Shown: positions 1 through 12,664, counted from the first letter of the stretch. The stretch is 64,000 nt of DNA from Nymphaea colorata (GCF_008831285.2 NC_045146.1:4910972-4974971); one strand, 5' to 3'. The notes: a model not told the origin generated them from the sequence alone. Program-made: numbers and translations.

Positions 1-1410
1 AATATGCATTAATATTGTTTTGTAAAAAGCCCTTGAAACGGGAACAAGGGAAAGGTAGATTTCGTTTTCTCTTATTTGTTCTTTATAGCGAGTCTCTCTC
101 GAACACGCTCATATTCCCCATTAATCTATGCAGAAACCCTTGGGAAAAAAAAAACGTGTCTAAGAATAGAAATCATGGAGAAGAGAAGGAGAACGGTTTG
201 GGGGCCTGTTCCTGATAAGAGTCGGGCTTCGGGTTGGAGCCGATACCCGACATCCGAGTCCAAAGCCGACCTGCCTCGGGCTGATTTTTTTGGGGCCCGA
301 ACTCGGGCTGATCGAACCAAGTACTGAATACCTGGACCCGATGCCCAACCTTGCATGACATGTGTACCTATGACCCGCTGTTAGGTGCACTAAGGACAGG
401 ACTCAGCCAAACAGTAGGTGTGTGATTTCGTTTTTAAGTTTCTGTCCTCAAGACTCAGTCAGATAGCAGGCTTTTTCTGTTTTATTTTTTGTTTTCTATT
501 GTCAAGACTCAGCTAGACTAGGGCCAGCATTGGACCGAGTTATGATTACAGAGAATGCTATGCGATGATGGACCTGTTTTAGCTAGGTGACTCTGAGGTA
601 GCAACTCTTGGATATCTACCCCGTCAGAAGTGGCAGCAGTTTTTATTTTTATCGCGTCACCGAGGATCTGTCTAATTCGATGCTTGATGACCTTCATCTC
701 CAACAAGGAAGCTCCTACACCCCCCATAAAACTGACCTTCTTAATCTCCATAATCTTGAAGATGAGAGAAGCTGCTCACATGTTCTTAATTTATCCCCAA
801 TCAGGTGGGTTTTGTTTGTACATGTCCTCAAGTACACCATGGGCTTAGCTTTGCTAATAACTTTGATCATTTTGATCAAAGAGGTAATTCCATTCTCGCA
901 AGCACTCTCATGCACTCTTAGTCCAAAAATTTTGTCATATTTATCATCTCCTTGTCTCAAGCAGAAAACGTGTGTTTTCTATTTCTATTTTTTGGTTTTT
1001 GTCGTCAAGACTCAGCTAGATGGCAGGGGTGTGATTTCATTTTTATTGCACCCTGCACCAAGTTTTACTGTTTTACAGTTTAACTTGTTTAGTTAGCATG
1101 TTTTTTTACCTGTTTAGCATTTTCATAGTATTACTTGATTAGTTGATAGTATGTTGATGATAATATATTATGTTTCTTCATTCTTGTGGGCAATATGAGA
1201 GACTTTATAATTTTTAACAATTTCATTTTGTTTGGTTTTACTTTCTTCATAGTAGTCTATATGCAACTTAGATTCAGTACGATTATTTTGTTTTGTGCAT
1301 CAGATTTTGTAGTTGTTATTACATTTTAAGATTTTCTTTTTGTACATCAGATTCAACACAGTTATAACTTATAAGCTATTAAACATTATATTTGAAAATT
1401 TTCATTTTGA
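1..1410. other. Intergenic, repeat-derived; no gene seen
   Basis: No convincing coding frame. Bases about 205-350 carry a GC-rich block with the words GGGCTGAT, GGACCCGATGCCCAA and GGGGCCCGA. It resembles the GGGCC-rich hAT-type MITE copies at about 31.57-31.92 kb and 52.74-52.97 kb. A phrase built on CAAGACTCAGCTAGA, often followed by GGCAGG and GTGTGATTTC, recurs around 391-440, 450-475, 495-520 and 1003-1045, so this stretch is itself an internally repeated, degraded element. From 1,080 on it is T-rich with nothing recognisable. Confidence 0.5.
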
Positions 1411-1414
1411 AGGT

Positions 1415-3695
1415 AAAAGACGACAGGCAGAAGGAAAGAAAAAGAAGGTGTTTCAGATTCTTCTGCAACATGTTGTTCATCTAGTGTGATTGATATTAAT
1501 GCATCAAGATCTTCTTCACAACCTGGTGAAGCATATGCAAATGAAGAACAACCATTATGGAAAGAAATCAAAGTGGTCACGAAAGATGTAGGCAGTGGTA
1601 GTGGAAATGTGCATTTTGTATGTGGACATTGTCAAGTTGCATTTGTAGGATCTTACACAAGAGTTACGGCACATCTGTTGAAGTTGCTACAGTTTGGAAT
1701 TCAAGCATGTAAAACCATTTATACAAAAAAAACTTGAGAATTGAAGAAGTTGCAGGATCGTGCTGATACAATCCACATAAACAAGAAAACAAGTACTATT
1801 ATAACAAATACTAGCATGCCTCTTAAGAGTATTGACAGAAAGAAAAAAGACTATAGAGACAAGTTTTGATTCTTATGGAAGAGTAAAATTAAATAAAGTG
1901 GCTGTTAAGTTTTTCTATTCTAGCTGCATTCTTTTCAATGTAGTTAGAAATCCATATTAGAAAAAGTATATTACTATGCTAGCAAATGGTAAATTATGAG
2001 GATATGTACATCACAATTCAGAAAGGTTGCAAACATCACTTCTTAAGGATGAAGCGAGTGAGGTTGCGCAAATTTTAGAAAGAAAAAAATTTAAATAGAA
2101 CACGACTGGGTACCAATTGTTTCTGATGGTTGAAAAGACATTCAAAAATGTCGACTAAATAATTTTATTGTCATTGCACGTGATAAACCAATATGTTTGA
2201 AAGCAATTGATGCATTTGGAGAATATAAAGATGCCAAATATTTAAAGCAATTATTTTTAGAAACCATCAAGGAGGTTGGTCCTGATAAAGTGGTGCAGCT
2301 CATTGCAGACAATGCTGCTATATGCAAAAGTACTCGACTAAGTTTGACTTTAGCATTGAAGGACATATGCAATCCTCCAAATCAAGAAGTAGATCTTGGG
2401 ACATGAGCTATTCTCATGGATTCAAGAGATTGAAAAAGATGCAAGAAATATTAGAAATTTCATCGTCAATCACCAACATGCATTGTCTTTTTTTTTTTTT
2501 GTAGTTATTCTATTTGAGATTGTTAAAAGTTCCACAGACACAATTTGCTTCAATAATTGCCATATTGAAAAGAAGAGTGCATGATGCATCTATTAAAATG
2601 GCGGCTAGCAGAGAGTGGAGCTTTTATCGCGTCGAAGACGAGGCTAAAGATCAAATTATAAAAAACATTATTGTGGATGATAAATGGTGGGATAAATTTG
2701 CATATTTTTTTTTATTTTACACAGCCAATTTGGTGCATGTTGGGCATTGTTGATAAAAACGAGTCTATGCTTCATAAAGTTTATGAAATGTGGGACACTA
2801 TGATTGAACAAATTCAATGTGTAGTTTTTAAGAAAGAAAAAAAAGACATTGCACTTGATAATTTAGATTTCTTTAATCGCATACATACAGTAGTAGTGAT
2901 GAGCTAAAAGCAATACTCCCTTGCTTTACATGGCTCATTCTTTAAATCTCAATATTACACTAAAAAATAGATTGAAGGAGCTCCTTGATGCATCGCTCCA
3001 AATCTAGATAATGAGTTGTCTAAGAATAGAATATCATACATAGAAAGACTTTTGCAGATTCTTATACAAAAAGACAAGTTGTTTGTGAATATTCAAAGTT
3101 TTCTTTAGTATATTTAGTTCTGAAGATGCAGCAGTAAGAAGAGAAGGTGATGGCATAAGTTCTTTTGATTGGTGGGCATCCTATGGATCAGAAATGCATG
3201 TGCTTCAGAAACTTGAATTGAGACTACTATAACATTCTGTTACATCATGGTGCTATGAATGAAACTGGAGCATATATAGTCATATGCATAACATTAAAAG
3301 GAATAAACTCACTAGCCAATGTGCAAAAGACTTGGTCTATGTGCATTCTAATTTGTGTCTTCTTTCAAGGAAAGAAAAAAAATACATGTATTTCTTTATT
3401 ATGTTTTGCTTTACTCATTTTCTTATGTTGTGTTAAATTTTTTATATTTTTGTGGTCAATATTTTTTATTGTTTAATTTTTGTCTTTAATAAAATGCAGT
3501 TGTGAATCATCTCAATATTGGGATGTAAATCCAGATGAATTTAATTTCGATGGAGAATGGAATTTATATATTGCCAACATGGGTTTAGTTGATCTTGTTA
3601 CTCTTTATGAGCAGTTTGATAATGATATCGTTAAAAGCATTGAAGAAAATCAAGATATTTGTGGAATTAGAACATTAATATGTCACTCTGATTGA
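1415..3695 (+). pseudogene. Decayed hAT-family transposase (BED finger, DUF659, hAT core)
   Basis: Remnant of a plant hAT transposase. Pieces appear in the correct order across several frames. At 1486-1737 there is a BED-type zinc finger with CGHC and the conserved YTRVTAHLL segment. At 2140-2400 there is a DUF659-like block (FIVIARDKP, LKAIDAFGEYKDAKY, VVQLIADNAA). At 2400-2910 come RNase H-fold blocks such as WWDKFAYF and LHKVYEMWDTMIEQ. At 3290-3350 a trace of the C-terminal dimerisation block follows (SLANVQKTWSMCIL, where the family has RAEDLVYVHSNLRL). A WDVNPDEFNFDGEW tail lies at 3510-3690. Many stops and frame changes separate these blocks, so no protein can be made. I could not find terminal inverted repeats or a target-site duplication. 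The family assignment is secure; the ends are not. Confidence 0.8.
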
Positions 3696-3699
3696 TGAT

Positions 3700-3824
3700 G
3701 GATGAAGTATGAAGTATGAACTCAAAACTAGAGTATATTTTTTGTTGAATTGATGATTGATATCATGATTTGTAATTTTGAATTCGTTATTTGATAATTT
3801 TATAGTTTATAAATAATTTTTGTC

Positions 3825-3868
<44 letters not shown>

Positions 3869-5381
3869 AAACTATAATAATAAAAAAAAATATCCTTGCC
3901 GCATTGACGCACCTAAATTTTTTGACATGTGCTGCTCTAGCACCCGCAACTGCACCCGCACCCCACACCTATGTGACATAACCACCGACAGCCAACCAAT
4001 TAATGAGTTTTGATTCATGCATTCCAACATATATGCATCTAATAAAAACACAGACAAGTGGGTCCAATGGCTTCCTATATTTCACCAAAGCTGTCAAACT
4101 TGAGAGGCCTCTTTATTATCTGTTGACAAATGTAAGAGGCCTTTTTATCATCTTTCTCAAGATATATATGCTAACCAAGAAAAAGAAAAGGAATTTAAGA
4201 GTGAGTTTAGTAATCATTTTTATATTTGCACTCTAATTTTTTGTTTTAATTTCATTATCTTAGTTCTTTAAAAGTTTTAGAGCAGTGTTTAGACAACACC
4301 CCCTTGAAACCTGGTTATGAGGGAACCATGTTTTGTAAAAACCTGACTTTCTAAACCAGGTTTTCAAAACCTGGTTTGTCTGTTTGGTTGACAATATCCA
4401 AACCAGGTTTTACCTCTTTATGAAAAAAACTTTGTTTTTGATGAAGGCTCTAGCAATCACATTGAGCTGAACATTGAGGGCAATTAATTACAGTTGAACA
4501 AATATAACCATTATGCAAAATGAAATTTTAACATATTATGGAATTTGTATGCTCATGAATTCCAAACTTGAGATAAATAGACTCAAGTTCGCAACCATGG
4601 TATTTGATAATATCAGGCAACAACAATCAAACAAGGAGGATGTACATAAATCAAGTACCTTGCAATAAGTTACAAAAATTGCCTCTTCGAATGTTTCTAT
4701 TGACAAGACCATTAGTATAAGACCACCAAATAAAAGCATGTTACCCAACATCACATACTGATAATCAGCATGACCACAAGAAAACAATATTGCAGCATAG
4801 AAACCAGCTCCATAAATGACAAACAAAATACATGACTAAGCATGTCTAGTCATGCCCATATAAGATAAAACGTTGGAGCCTGGATCATCCATTTTATAAC
4901 TTAAAACACCCATCCAAGGTAGTTCAATTTCATTCTTGGTCAGTAGTCTAGATCATTATTAGCCCCAGTTGGCTGACATGGGAGTGATCACACCAAGGAG
5001 TAAAATAACTTTTCAAGTAGCTAGTCTGTTAAAATAATTCAGCGAAGCTCATAAAAAAGAATATTCATTTGTTAGGTTGGGCTCAAATCTTACTCCTTTA
5101 TTTAAAATTACAATAGCAGAAGCTATTAGGTAAATGAACTCAAGGAGACTAGTGCAGCTAGGAACCCAATTCAAGCTGGTACATAACCAGAGGAAGGGCG
5201 AAATGTCAATGAAGCTCGACTTTAAAAGCAGACTTTACAGGATGATGTTCTCATTATTTTAGGCTTTCTTATAGTGCTTAAAACTTAGTGAACTAAAGAG
5301 AGGAAACAGTATGATGAACAAATGTTGATTAGAAATGAGGTTTGCTAATTGAATTAGAGTATATATCTTGGATTTAGTTCA
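3700..5381. other. Intergenic stretch with AT microsatellite and a MITE-like palindrome
   Basis: Contains an (AT)n tract at about 3825-3863. At about 4290-4440 there is a palindromic block built from AACCTGGTT and AAACCAGGTTTT words, related to the MITE at 45399-45498. On the minus strand, 4664-4830 holds an open, hydrophobic, exon-like segment (NMLLFGGLILMVLSIETFEE) that ends at a good donor (AAG|GTACTT). I do not recognise it and could not find partner exons. Confidence 0.4.
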
Positions 5382-5495
5382 TTATTCCCCTGGTGCATCT
5401 CCAACAAGCTTCCAGTCTACTTCCTCATCTTCATAGGTAAGGGCAACTCTGAGTTGCCCACTAGGAGCTACAAATAATTTCATTCTCCAATAACT
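5382..5495 (-). CDS. Possible terminal exon of an unrecognised gene
   Basis: On the minus strand an open segment reads MKLFVAPSGQLRVALTYEDE, continues EVDWKLVGDAPGE and ends in TAA at 5384-5382. The composition looks like real protein, not low-complexity chance. An acceptor AG sits at 5497-5496. A stronger-looking acceptor (CTACAG) at 5510-5509 would place a TGA and a TAG in this frame. Upstream, at about 5720-5650, a TTTTTGCAG acceptor is followed by an open piece reading DEEMSLSLDMNIW, which could be the previous exon. I do not recognise the protein. It could be the 3' end of a gene, a captured fragment or a pseudogene. Confidence 0.35.
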   Translation of the reverse strand, partial: SYWRMKLFVAPSGQLRVALTYEDEEVDWKLVGDAPGE

Positions 5496-6058
5496 CTATG
5501 CTCATTCCCTGTAGCGGAAACATGGACTAACAGAAAATAAATTCAACTCCATCAAGAGGTTAAAAAAATTAACATGGAAACAGATAACATGTGTTGATGG
5601 GGAAGCTAGTGGAAGATCTTTCAACATCTATACAAGAAGTCAAACACCATATGTTCATGTCAAGGCTAAGAGACATTTCCTCATCTGCAAAAATAAAGAT
5701 ATGAGAAAGAATGAAAAAAGCACACATAAGGGAAAGAAAGTCGGTACACACTATGGAACTCAATTGATTAAATTCAGTTGCAACAAGCAAATGATGAAAA
5801 AAATATGCACTGTTAAAAGCAAAAGAAGGTAGCAGGAAAACATCAGATTCATGTTGTTTCCCTTTGACCTACTTAACCATGCAAAAAAATGTAAAAACAA
5901 CGGGCCATCAGTTGAAGAGTAAAATCATTATGAAAGTAAAAAAATGACTAATTTAGTTGTGTTTCTACACAAATTAGTCACTCTTAAAATCATATGTATA
6001 AGGTTAGATTACAGAAAAATACTTCAATAATTAGTTTTGACGGTTCTAGTTTTTGTCC

Positions 6059-6092
<34 letters not shown>

Positions 6093-6334
6093 TTGGCTGA
6101 CTCGTCGAGTTGGCTCAGGAATTGCCCGAGTCATCTCAAATCACTAGAAAACCTGGCCACAAGTTAAGGATGGCCCGACTCGTTCTTGACTCCGCCATGA
6201 GTCCTCCTACCTTGGCCCAGACTCGACCCTGACTCGCCCGATTCAGGTTATTTTAAAACTCAACCGAGTCGAAGTCAACTCACTAACCCGGTGACCCGGC
6301 CTCCAGCCAATCCGAGTCTTGAGTTTTCCAACTA

Positions 6335-6337
<3 letters not shown>
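6093..6337 (+). repeat. GAGTC-rich non-autonomous repeat, copy 1
   Basis: About 245 bp saturated with CGAGTC, GACTCG and CCCGACTC words, starting GGCTGACTCG and ending near CCGAGTC..CAACTATGATAT. It matches a second copy at 47441-47686 over its whole length, including the shared internal phrase GGTTATTTTAAAACTC. The copies are clearly diverged. It is bracketed by (AT)n tracts. Probably a MITE-type DNA transposon derivative; no target-site duplication was found. Confidence 0.65.
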
Positions 6338-6396
<59 letters not shown>

Positions 6397-8639
6397 GAGA
6401 GAGAGAGAGAGCGAGAGTGTGTGTGTGTGAGGTCTACTAAAAACCCATAATTTACATTCTACTTGTGTTATTTTTTTTTACTTGTTTCATGTGTTTTTAC
6501 AATTTAATTGTTTCAAGCAAAGGAAGAGGCCGATAATGATGAGGTGTGCATCCCCACCTTCAGTTAATGGGTTGATCACTTAATTCTGCTACTGCCTAAA
6601 AAGTGTTTGCGGGGTTATATAGTGTGAGAAAGGAAATTAATTTGCAATTTGAAGCATATTTTTCATATTTTTTAGGCTTTTATGTTTTAAAATGCATGAC
6701 TTTTAATATGTTTTCCAAAATTTTGTGGAAATAATTAGGAACAATATGGGATTTACCAAATATCTTTCCAAACAACAAAATCTAACAAAACAAAAGTGTT
6801 TCTATTCTTTCAAAAGGCATTTGATGGTCCACAATTTTAATTCTGGAATCAAAATTCCATCTTAAACTGGAATTGAAATGACTCATTCTGATTTGTTTCT
6901 TCCTTCAATGGCCTAAAACTTTGTTTCCAGCACATTGGCAGGGAAATTTTGATTCTGGATTCAAAATCCAACTCTTATGTACGAATTTTGTTTCAGGAAT
7001 TTTGATTTTGGAATCGAGGATTAATTCTGGAATTAAAATTCAGTGTTTGTTTCAATCATTCATATTTGATGAAAAATATAGGAATTGTTATTCTAACATT
7101 TGTCAGACTTTTTGCCATCAAAACTCTCACTCTAGGAACCTGTAAATTTCTTTTCTAAGATAAAGAAGTTGAAGAGGCGCACCTGGTGAGGAAATTAGGG
7201 CAGAAAGATAATTGAAAGGAGATTGCTTAACCCTTCATTGAATGTGCGAATTGGAGCTTTGGTGGGTTGACACAGAAAACGCGTACTAATCACAAAAAAG
7301 ATCATATTATATGCTAAAAAGCACTCTGGCGAATAAAATGGCAATAAGACGTGTTTTTTAAAAAAATATCAAAAAATGAAAAACATGTATTATACCTGTA
7401 TTATACCCATCTTTCACATTTTTTAAACTATCGCACAATTTTTTTTTAAAAGCGCGAGATGTGTTTTTAAAATAATGGCACTGCATGTATATTGAAGAAA
7501 AGTTGGTTTATTTTAAACATGATCACCCTTTTGATGGCAAAAATGTACTTTTAGGTAGAAAAAGAGGGCTTAGGTTAAAATCGAACTCCTCGTTCTCATT
7601 TTCTCATTCGAGTAAAACTTCAAAGTGAACTTTGAAGTTGAGAGGGGAGTCACCGGACGGACGAACGGTGAGAGGGGTCGACGGGAGTCACCAGAGGTTG
7701 ACACGGTTCAACCATTGACTTGAATCGCCGGAGGCTGACGGTAGTCGGGCATTGACAGGAGTCATCCAAGGCTGACGGGAGTCGAGCATCAATGGTTCGG
7801 CTAGCTCTGTTTTACACTTTTATTATGTTAAATTTATAATCTGTTTGTTTGTTGGTTAGTGGAGCATCAATGGTGCTGGGACGTAAGCTAGCTCTGCTTT
7901 ATATTTTTATTATGTTAGAAACTTAAAATCATGCAGTAATAGGCTAACAGCTAGGAAAAATAATTGTGCAATGTTCAGCTCTGTTTTATTCATCTTTATA
8001 TTTTTTTACAACTGTAACATGATTTCAGCTGCAGATTTACAGATAATTAGATCATAATCATGGTTTGGAAATGAGCAACTAAGGAACCCACAGATATAGG
8101 CAAAACAATGATTGTTAACCAATAAAAATCACTCATAGTAAAGACAAAATACACCCTTGACCAGAGAAACCAGCGCTCGGATTTTTTTATTTATCGACTA
8201 CGGGTTTGTAGGTAAAGAGGAACCAAATGGATTCAAGGGGAGGTTTTTGTAATGTATTAATAAGCTAGACCCATGCTATGGGTTGTCTCATGCTGTAAAC
8301 AAACCCGTATACTTAAGAAATTTGTTGGACAATTAGATTCACATCTCTTACAACCTACACAATCCTCAGTTCTTGGTGTGGAAGCAATTTGCTTAGCTTT
8401 ACATCCATCCTAGGGTATCATTTCCAGGACATCTGTAGGACACGCTCGTATGCATTAGGTACACCCTACGCATGTATCATAAATCTTTACTGAGTGTGAC
8501 ATTAGATCTATTAATTTTTTTTTAACATCATAAAATTTGGTCTGGTAGCTTTAGTAAATGATTAAATATTTTAGCAGTAGACGAATCGGTGATTAGACCA
8601 TAAAGTTTTGTTAGAAATCATAATTGGACACATTCTGTG

Positions 8640-8960
8640 GTGTTTTTTGATGCTATTGACAAGGTTTCAGTGACACTACTTTTATGTCATAGTAGACATT
8701 TTAATGTGGTTGTAAAGGCATGGAAGGAGCTTTCAGTGGTATTTTTTGATTTCAGCTATTAGACTATCCCAAAAATGCCACTATAAATTTCTTTTATGGC
8801 ACTTCACCTACAGTATATGACTTTGTTACAATGTCATTAAAAGGCATTCAATGGCAATTATAAAATGTCATTGTTGACATTTTATAATTACTTTTGAACA
8901 CCATTAAAAGCCAATTAGAAAAGTCATTAAATATTTTTAGTTACTATTGAATAGAGTGTT
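8640..8960. repeat. TGTCATT-rich palindromic block, possibly subterminal DNA of a CACTA-like element
   Basis: Short related motifs (ATGTCATTAAAAG, AATGGCAATTA, TGGCACTT, GCCACTATAA) occur repeatedly in both orientations. The centre at about 8848-8892 is a perfect hairpin with 15-base arms (AATTATAAAATGTCA) and a 4-base loop. Clustered short repeats in both orientations are typical of CACTA subterminal regions, but the diagnostic CACTA ends were not located, so the class is a guess. Confidence 0.3.
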
Positions 8961-10589
8961 AAATACACTAAAAAGAAAGTTTTTCTTCCTTGCAATATAA
9001 GTATCAGTATCATTGAATGAAAGAATTTGTCACGTCACATCTAAATATGTAGACAAGATTTACAATACAAAACCATGATTTACAAAATCATCAGCAATCT
9101 AGTTCAGGCCATTATGCTTTATCAAATTGTTTGTGTTTTCTCCAAGAGATCCTCCACGAGCTTAGTAGTCACATTTGTTTATTCCAGCAGCTTGTCGAGT
9201 TCAAGCCTGATAATATTTCATAGCGAGCACATAAGTCAAATAAATATATGGAGAGGAGAAGCTAAGATGAGAACTCAAAAGTTAGGAAACTTAATTTGGC
9301 AAGTTTGTGAGAGGAGATTTCAAGTATTCATTAGATAAACTATCACAAATCCCATATCATTTTAACTGAAGTAGCTGAATAAACCACATAAGTGTACTAA
9401 TTTATGCCTACATTTGAGTTCATAAGTATAACCTTATACTAAAAAAGAAGATAAATTGATGTTGGTCATTCCGCACACCCCCTCCCCCAACCGCACACAC
9501 ACACATGCACCCTATAAATAAAAATTTTATTGGATTAAATTAGAAGTCCTTTTGTTGGTTAGACCTCTCCAATATCATATGGAAAACAAATTTGGGTTGT
9601 GTAAATATGATATTGATCAAATTAGCAGCCAATGTTTGTGCAGGACACTCTAAACACTGACATTGATACTATTTGGGCACCTTTGGATTATTTGTACCTT
9701 TTCTTCTTTGATTTGAAACAAATGGAGGGTCATTATTTTTTGTTCTCCCAAATGAAACAAGTCCATTAAGATATCTTATGTCATGGGCTTATCTCATTTC
9801 TCTAATGACCATTATATCCACCAAATGGAACAAGACTCTCATCCCCCATTGACATAGTATATAACACCAAATCTGCGCAGAATTGTATTGGTACCATGCC
9901 CTTATCCAGCAATAAAAACACAAAAATATGTATTGTATCAACAAAAAATGATTAAAAATTTTCACATAACATCAAGAATTATCAGTTGACGTGCAGATAA
10001 CATTATGATGCAGATAGAATAGCAAACACACATTTCAGTGTCTATTACTGTTCAAGGTAATGTAGATAACCTTGAAGACAACATCACACACGTTTACCCA
10101 AACTATGATTGTTCAGTGTTCAACAATGGCATAATGTTAAAATTCTTAAAAAATAAATAAGTTTCCCTAAAGTCTTGTACAAGCTACTCATTTCAAAGCA
10201 ATTGAGGCATACAGTAATTACAGATCATCCTTGACTCAACTTGCATAGGGAAAATGAAAATGAAAACAATAAAAAAAACTGAAGGCATCTTGGAAATGTG
10301 GTCAAGGTTAAAGGAATCAAAAATTTGAACCACACTCATGTATTTTCATCCCCAAATCTCTAAAGTAACTCTACCTGCTTGAAGCCAGCCAATGCATCAC
10401 CATTCATGGTGGATGTTTTCCCTTGGCTTAAACAAGCTAAATTTCCATTCAGGCGACCACCTTTTGATCCACAATTTCAAAAATGAACTTAATGAATCCT
10501 TCTAACAAGAGCTTAACTTCCATCGGCACTATAAAATAAGATCCCCAAGTTAAATATCTCACCAGTAACGTGAAAAATGGTACCATCTT

Positions 10590-10669
10590 ACATGTTATCC
10601 CTTCATCTAGGAACATGTTGAGTATTTTCACATGTTATCCCTTCATCTAGGAACATGTTGAGTATTTTC
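10590..10669. repeat. 40-bp exact tandem duplication
   Basis: The 40-bp unit starting CATGTTATCCCTTCATCTAG and ending at GAGTATTTTCA is present twice head to tail. The copies are essentially identical, so the duplication is recent or an assembly artefact. Confidence 0.85.
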
Positions 10670-11040
10670 ACTTTCAAGAAGAAAAAAATAATATCAAACA
10701 GGTGAGCATTAAAAAATGACAATTCCATCATTTATTCATATCTGCTTTAGCCATGGAAGGCTAAACCAAGTATGGGCTCTTGATCTAGTACTATACCTTT
10801 TTTTTTTAAATTCCTGTAATTAGTTGCTAGCCTACCCACCTTTTGGTTTCTTTCAACCAATTTGGTGTAAAAAACAAGAAACAAAATGAGCTTTTCTCTT
10901 TGTAAAAAACAGGACACAATTTGGTGTAAAGAATAAGGTGTGTGTGATTGTATTGAACTATGGGGTATTGAATTGAGCAGTAACAACTCTAGACACCATC
11001 GTTATAGACATGCTTCTGATTTTAGTCTTTACCTATTCAA

Positions 11041-11119
11041 CTATTTTAGAAACTTGCCGGGAATCATGTCTTGGGAGGATCTTGAAGGAGCTTGGGAGTA
11101 TGACCACATTGGAAATGTT
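11041..11119 (+). other. Exon-like segment with consensus splice donor
   Basis: An open segment reads LPGIMSWEDLEGAWEYDHIG then NV and ends exactly at a consensus donor GTAAGT (11120-11125). An AG lies at the end of CTATTTTAG just upstream. Protein-like composition plus the donor suggest a true or fossil exon. I do not recognise the protein and see no partner exon nearby. Confidence 0.3.
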
Positions 11120-11129
11120 GTAAGTATCA

Positions 11130-12052
11130 AAACATTTTTTTGGATTTTTAGTTTCTTCCCAAGATATATAACATTGCAATTGTTTCTGAATAGTGGTGCC
11201 TATTATTACCATTTCCTTTTGCTAATCCTATAAATGTTTGAAATTCCTACTTATGTTAAAACTTTATATTATCCAAAATTTAGTATTACATCTCTTGCTG
11301 AGCATAAACCTTGCTAATGAGCCCATATGGTATATTGTATGAGAAAAGATGAGCTGTAATATGAATTTGTTCAATTATTTTTTAAAAGTTAAATTTATAA
11401 ATCATAATGCCTTTTGCATGAGATAATAGTAAAAATAAGTATGAGACAATGCTTATGAGATAATAAAATATTTATGAGATAATGAGACAACGCTATAAGT
11501 GGAAGAAAAAAATGAAAATATTTTTTTACTGCTTAAAATGGTATATTGGTCATAGCAATATGCATATATGGACGGACAAATTTTACATTTATCGAATTCT
11601 CAAATCTTCTTTTTACAATTTCATTTTTATCCCTACAAAAAGTTTATTTTTGTTATTAATCATGAGCTTTTTTGGCATACTTAAAATGGCCACAGAATTA
11701 CATACATAGAGGTAGCCTATATAACCAACTTCGCCTTTTGACCGGCCTAGCCTTAGTCATTTGCATATTAAATTTTGATCAAACTTGATCTGCTCTTAAA
11801 CAAAGAGTTTGGATTTAGATCTCAAGAATTACAATGTTGGATTTTGGATCTCGAATCATGGATCTTAGATCATAAATTTTGGATATCAGATTTGGATCTC
11901 AAACTTTAGATTTTGGATTTCAGATATCAGATTCTAAAACTTGAACCTCGGATTAAGGATATCAAATTTGTTCTCAAAACTTATATTTTGGACAATGGAT
12001 CTTGGGTCTTGGATTTTGGATTTCAGATTTTATAGGATGAACTTTAGATTAC

Positions 12053-12148
<96 letters not shown>

Positions 12149-12400
12149 TCTCTCGGCTGGTGCTTTTGCTACTCGATATGTCGTCTTTCTCATTCTGATG
12201 GCATGGGGTTACAACCTGGTAACGCACCAGCTCACTCCTGAAAATCAGGAGCAGCTTCAACGGATCATAACTCCAGGAAATCAAATCAGCCACGAGAGCC
12301 AAGAGACTAAAACGCATCTTGATAAGGCTCTAGTAATGAATTAGAATACCAGCCAATTAAGAGCAACAAATATGGAAACAAAGCCAATCAGACGAACAAC
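11130..12400. other. Intergenic; GGAT-rich low complexity and compound microsatellite
   Basis: Bases 11800-12050 are a degenerate low-complexity run of words such as TTGGATTTTGGATCT, probably a decayed short-period tandem array. It is followed by a compound (CT)n(AT)n microsatellite at about 12055-12144. The rest to 12400 shows no gene. Confidence 0.5.
12055..12144. repeat. Compound (CT)n(AT)n microsatellite
   Basis: About 16 CT units run directly into about 29 AT units. The same compound type occurs at 16408-16458 and 51474-51563, and in reverse complement at 6337-6412. Confidence 0.95.
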
Positions 12401-12664
12401 AAAAATGCCTCTTCACAATGCTGAAAGATTTTAGGAGAATGGTCGGTTTCTCCTATTCAAGACCAAAGGAGAAATTCAAGGAAATAGATTGTACGCCCAT
12501 AGAAACTGATTCAAATATGAATCAGACATAGCAGTGTATAAATACTGTGTTAAGGGAACCAGATCATTATGAAATTAATGACTGAGTAGTGGAGTAGGAA
12601 TTTTTCTTCTGGACCACGTTAATTCTTTTGTTTATCATCTTCATCCTTTTTTTTTCTTTTTTCA

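Larger units (their letters stand above)
5740..11040. other. Long intergenic stretch with microsatellites and MITE-like repeats; no gene seen
   Basis: Holds (AT)n tracts at about 6062-6092 and 6337-6364. The second runs into (GA)n and then GT dinucleotides up to about 6430. A GAGTC-rich repeat lies at 6093-6337 and is listed separately. A palindromic block at about 6838-7050 is built on GGAATCAAAATTCC and its complement (MITE-like). A near-duplicate phrase (GCATCAATGGT then GCTAGCTCTG and TTTTATTATGTTA) occurs at 7787-7830 and 7864-7915. A TGTCATT-rich block with a 15-bp perfect hairpin lies at about 8640-8960. A 40-bp tandem duplication lies at 10590-10669. No coding region is convincing. 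Confidence 0.5.

Noticed and set aside
608-1096. Open frame of 162 codons near the window start
   Set aside because: Overlaps a recurring non-coding repeat phrase, has no recognisable domain, and its composition follows the T-rich background.
11941-12317. Open frames on both strands across 12.0-12.3 kb
   Set aside because: They are created by the CT/AT microsatellite (Tyr-Ile and Ser-Leu repeats).
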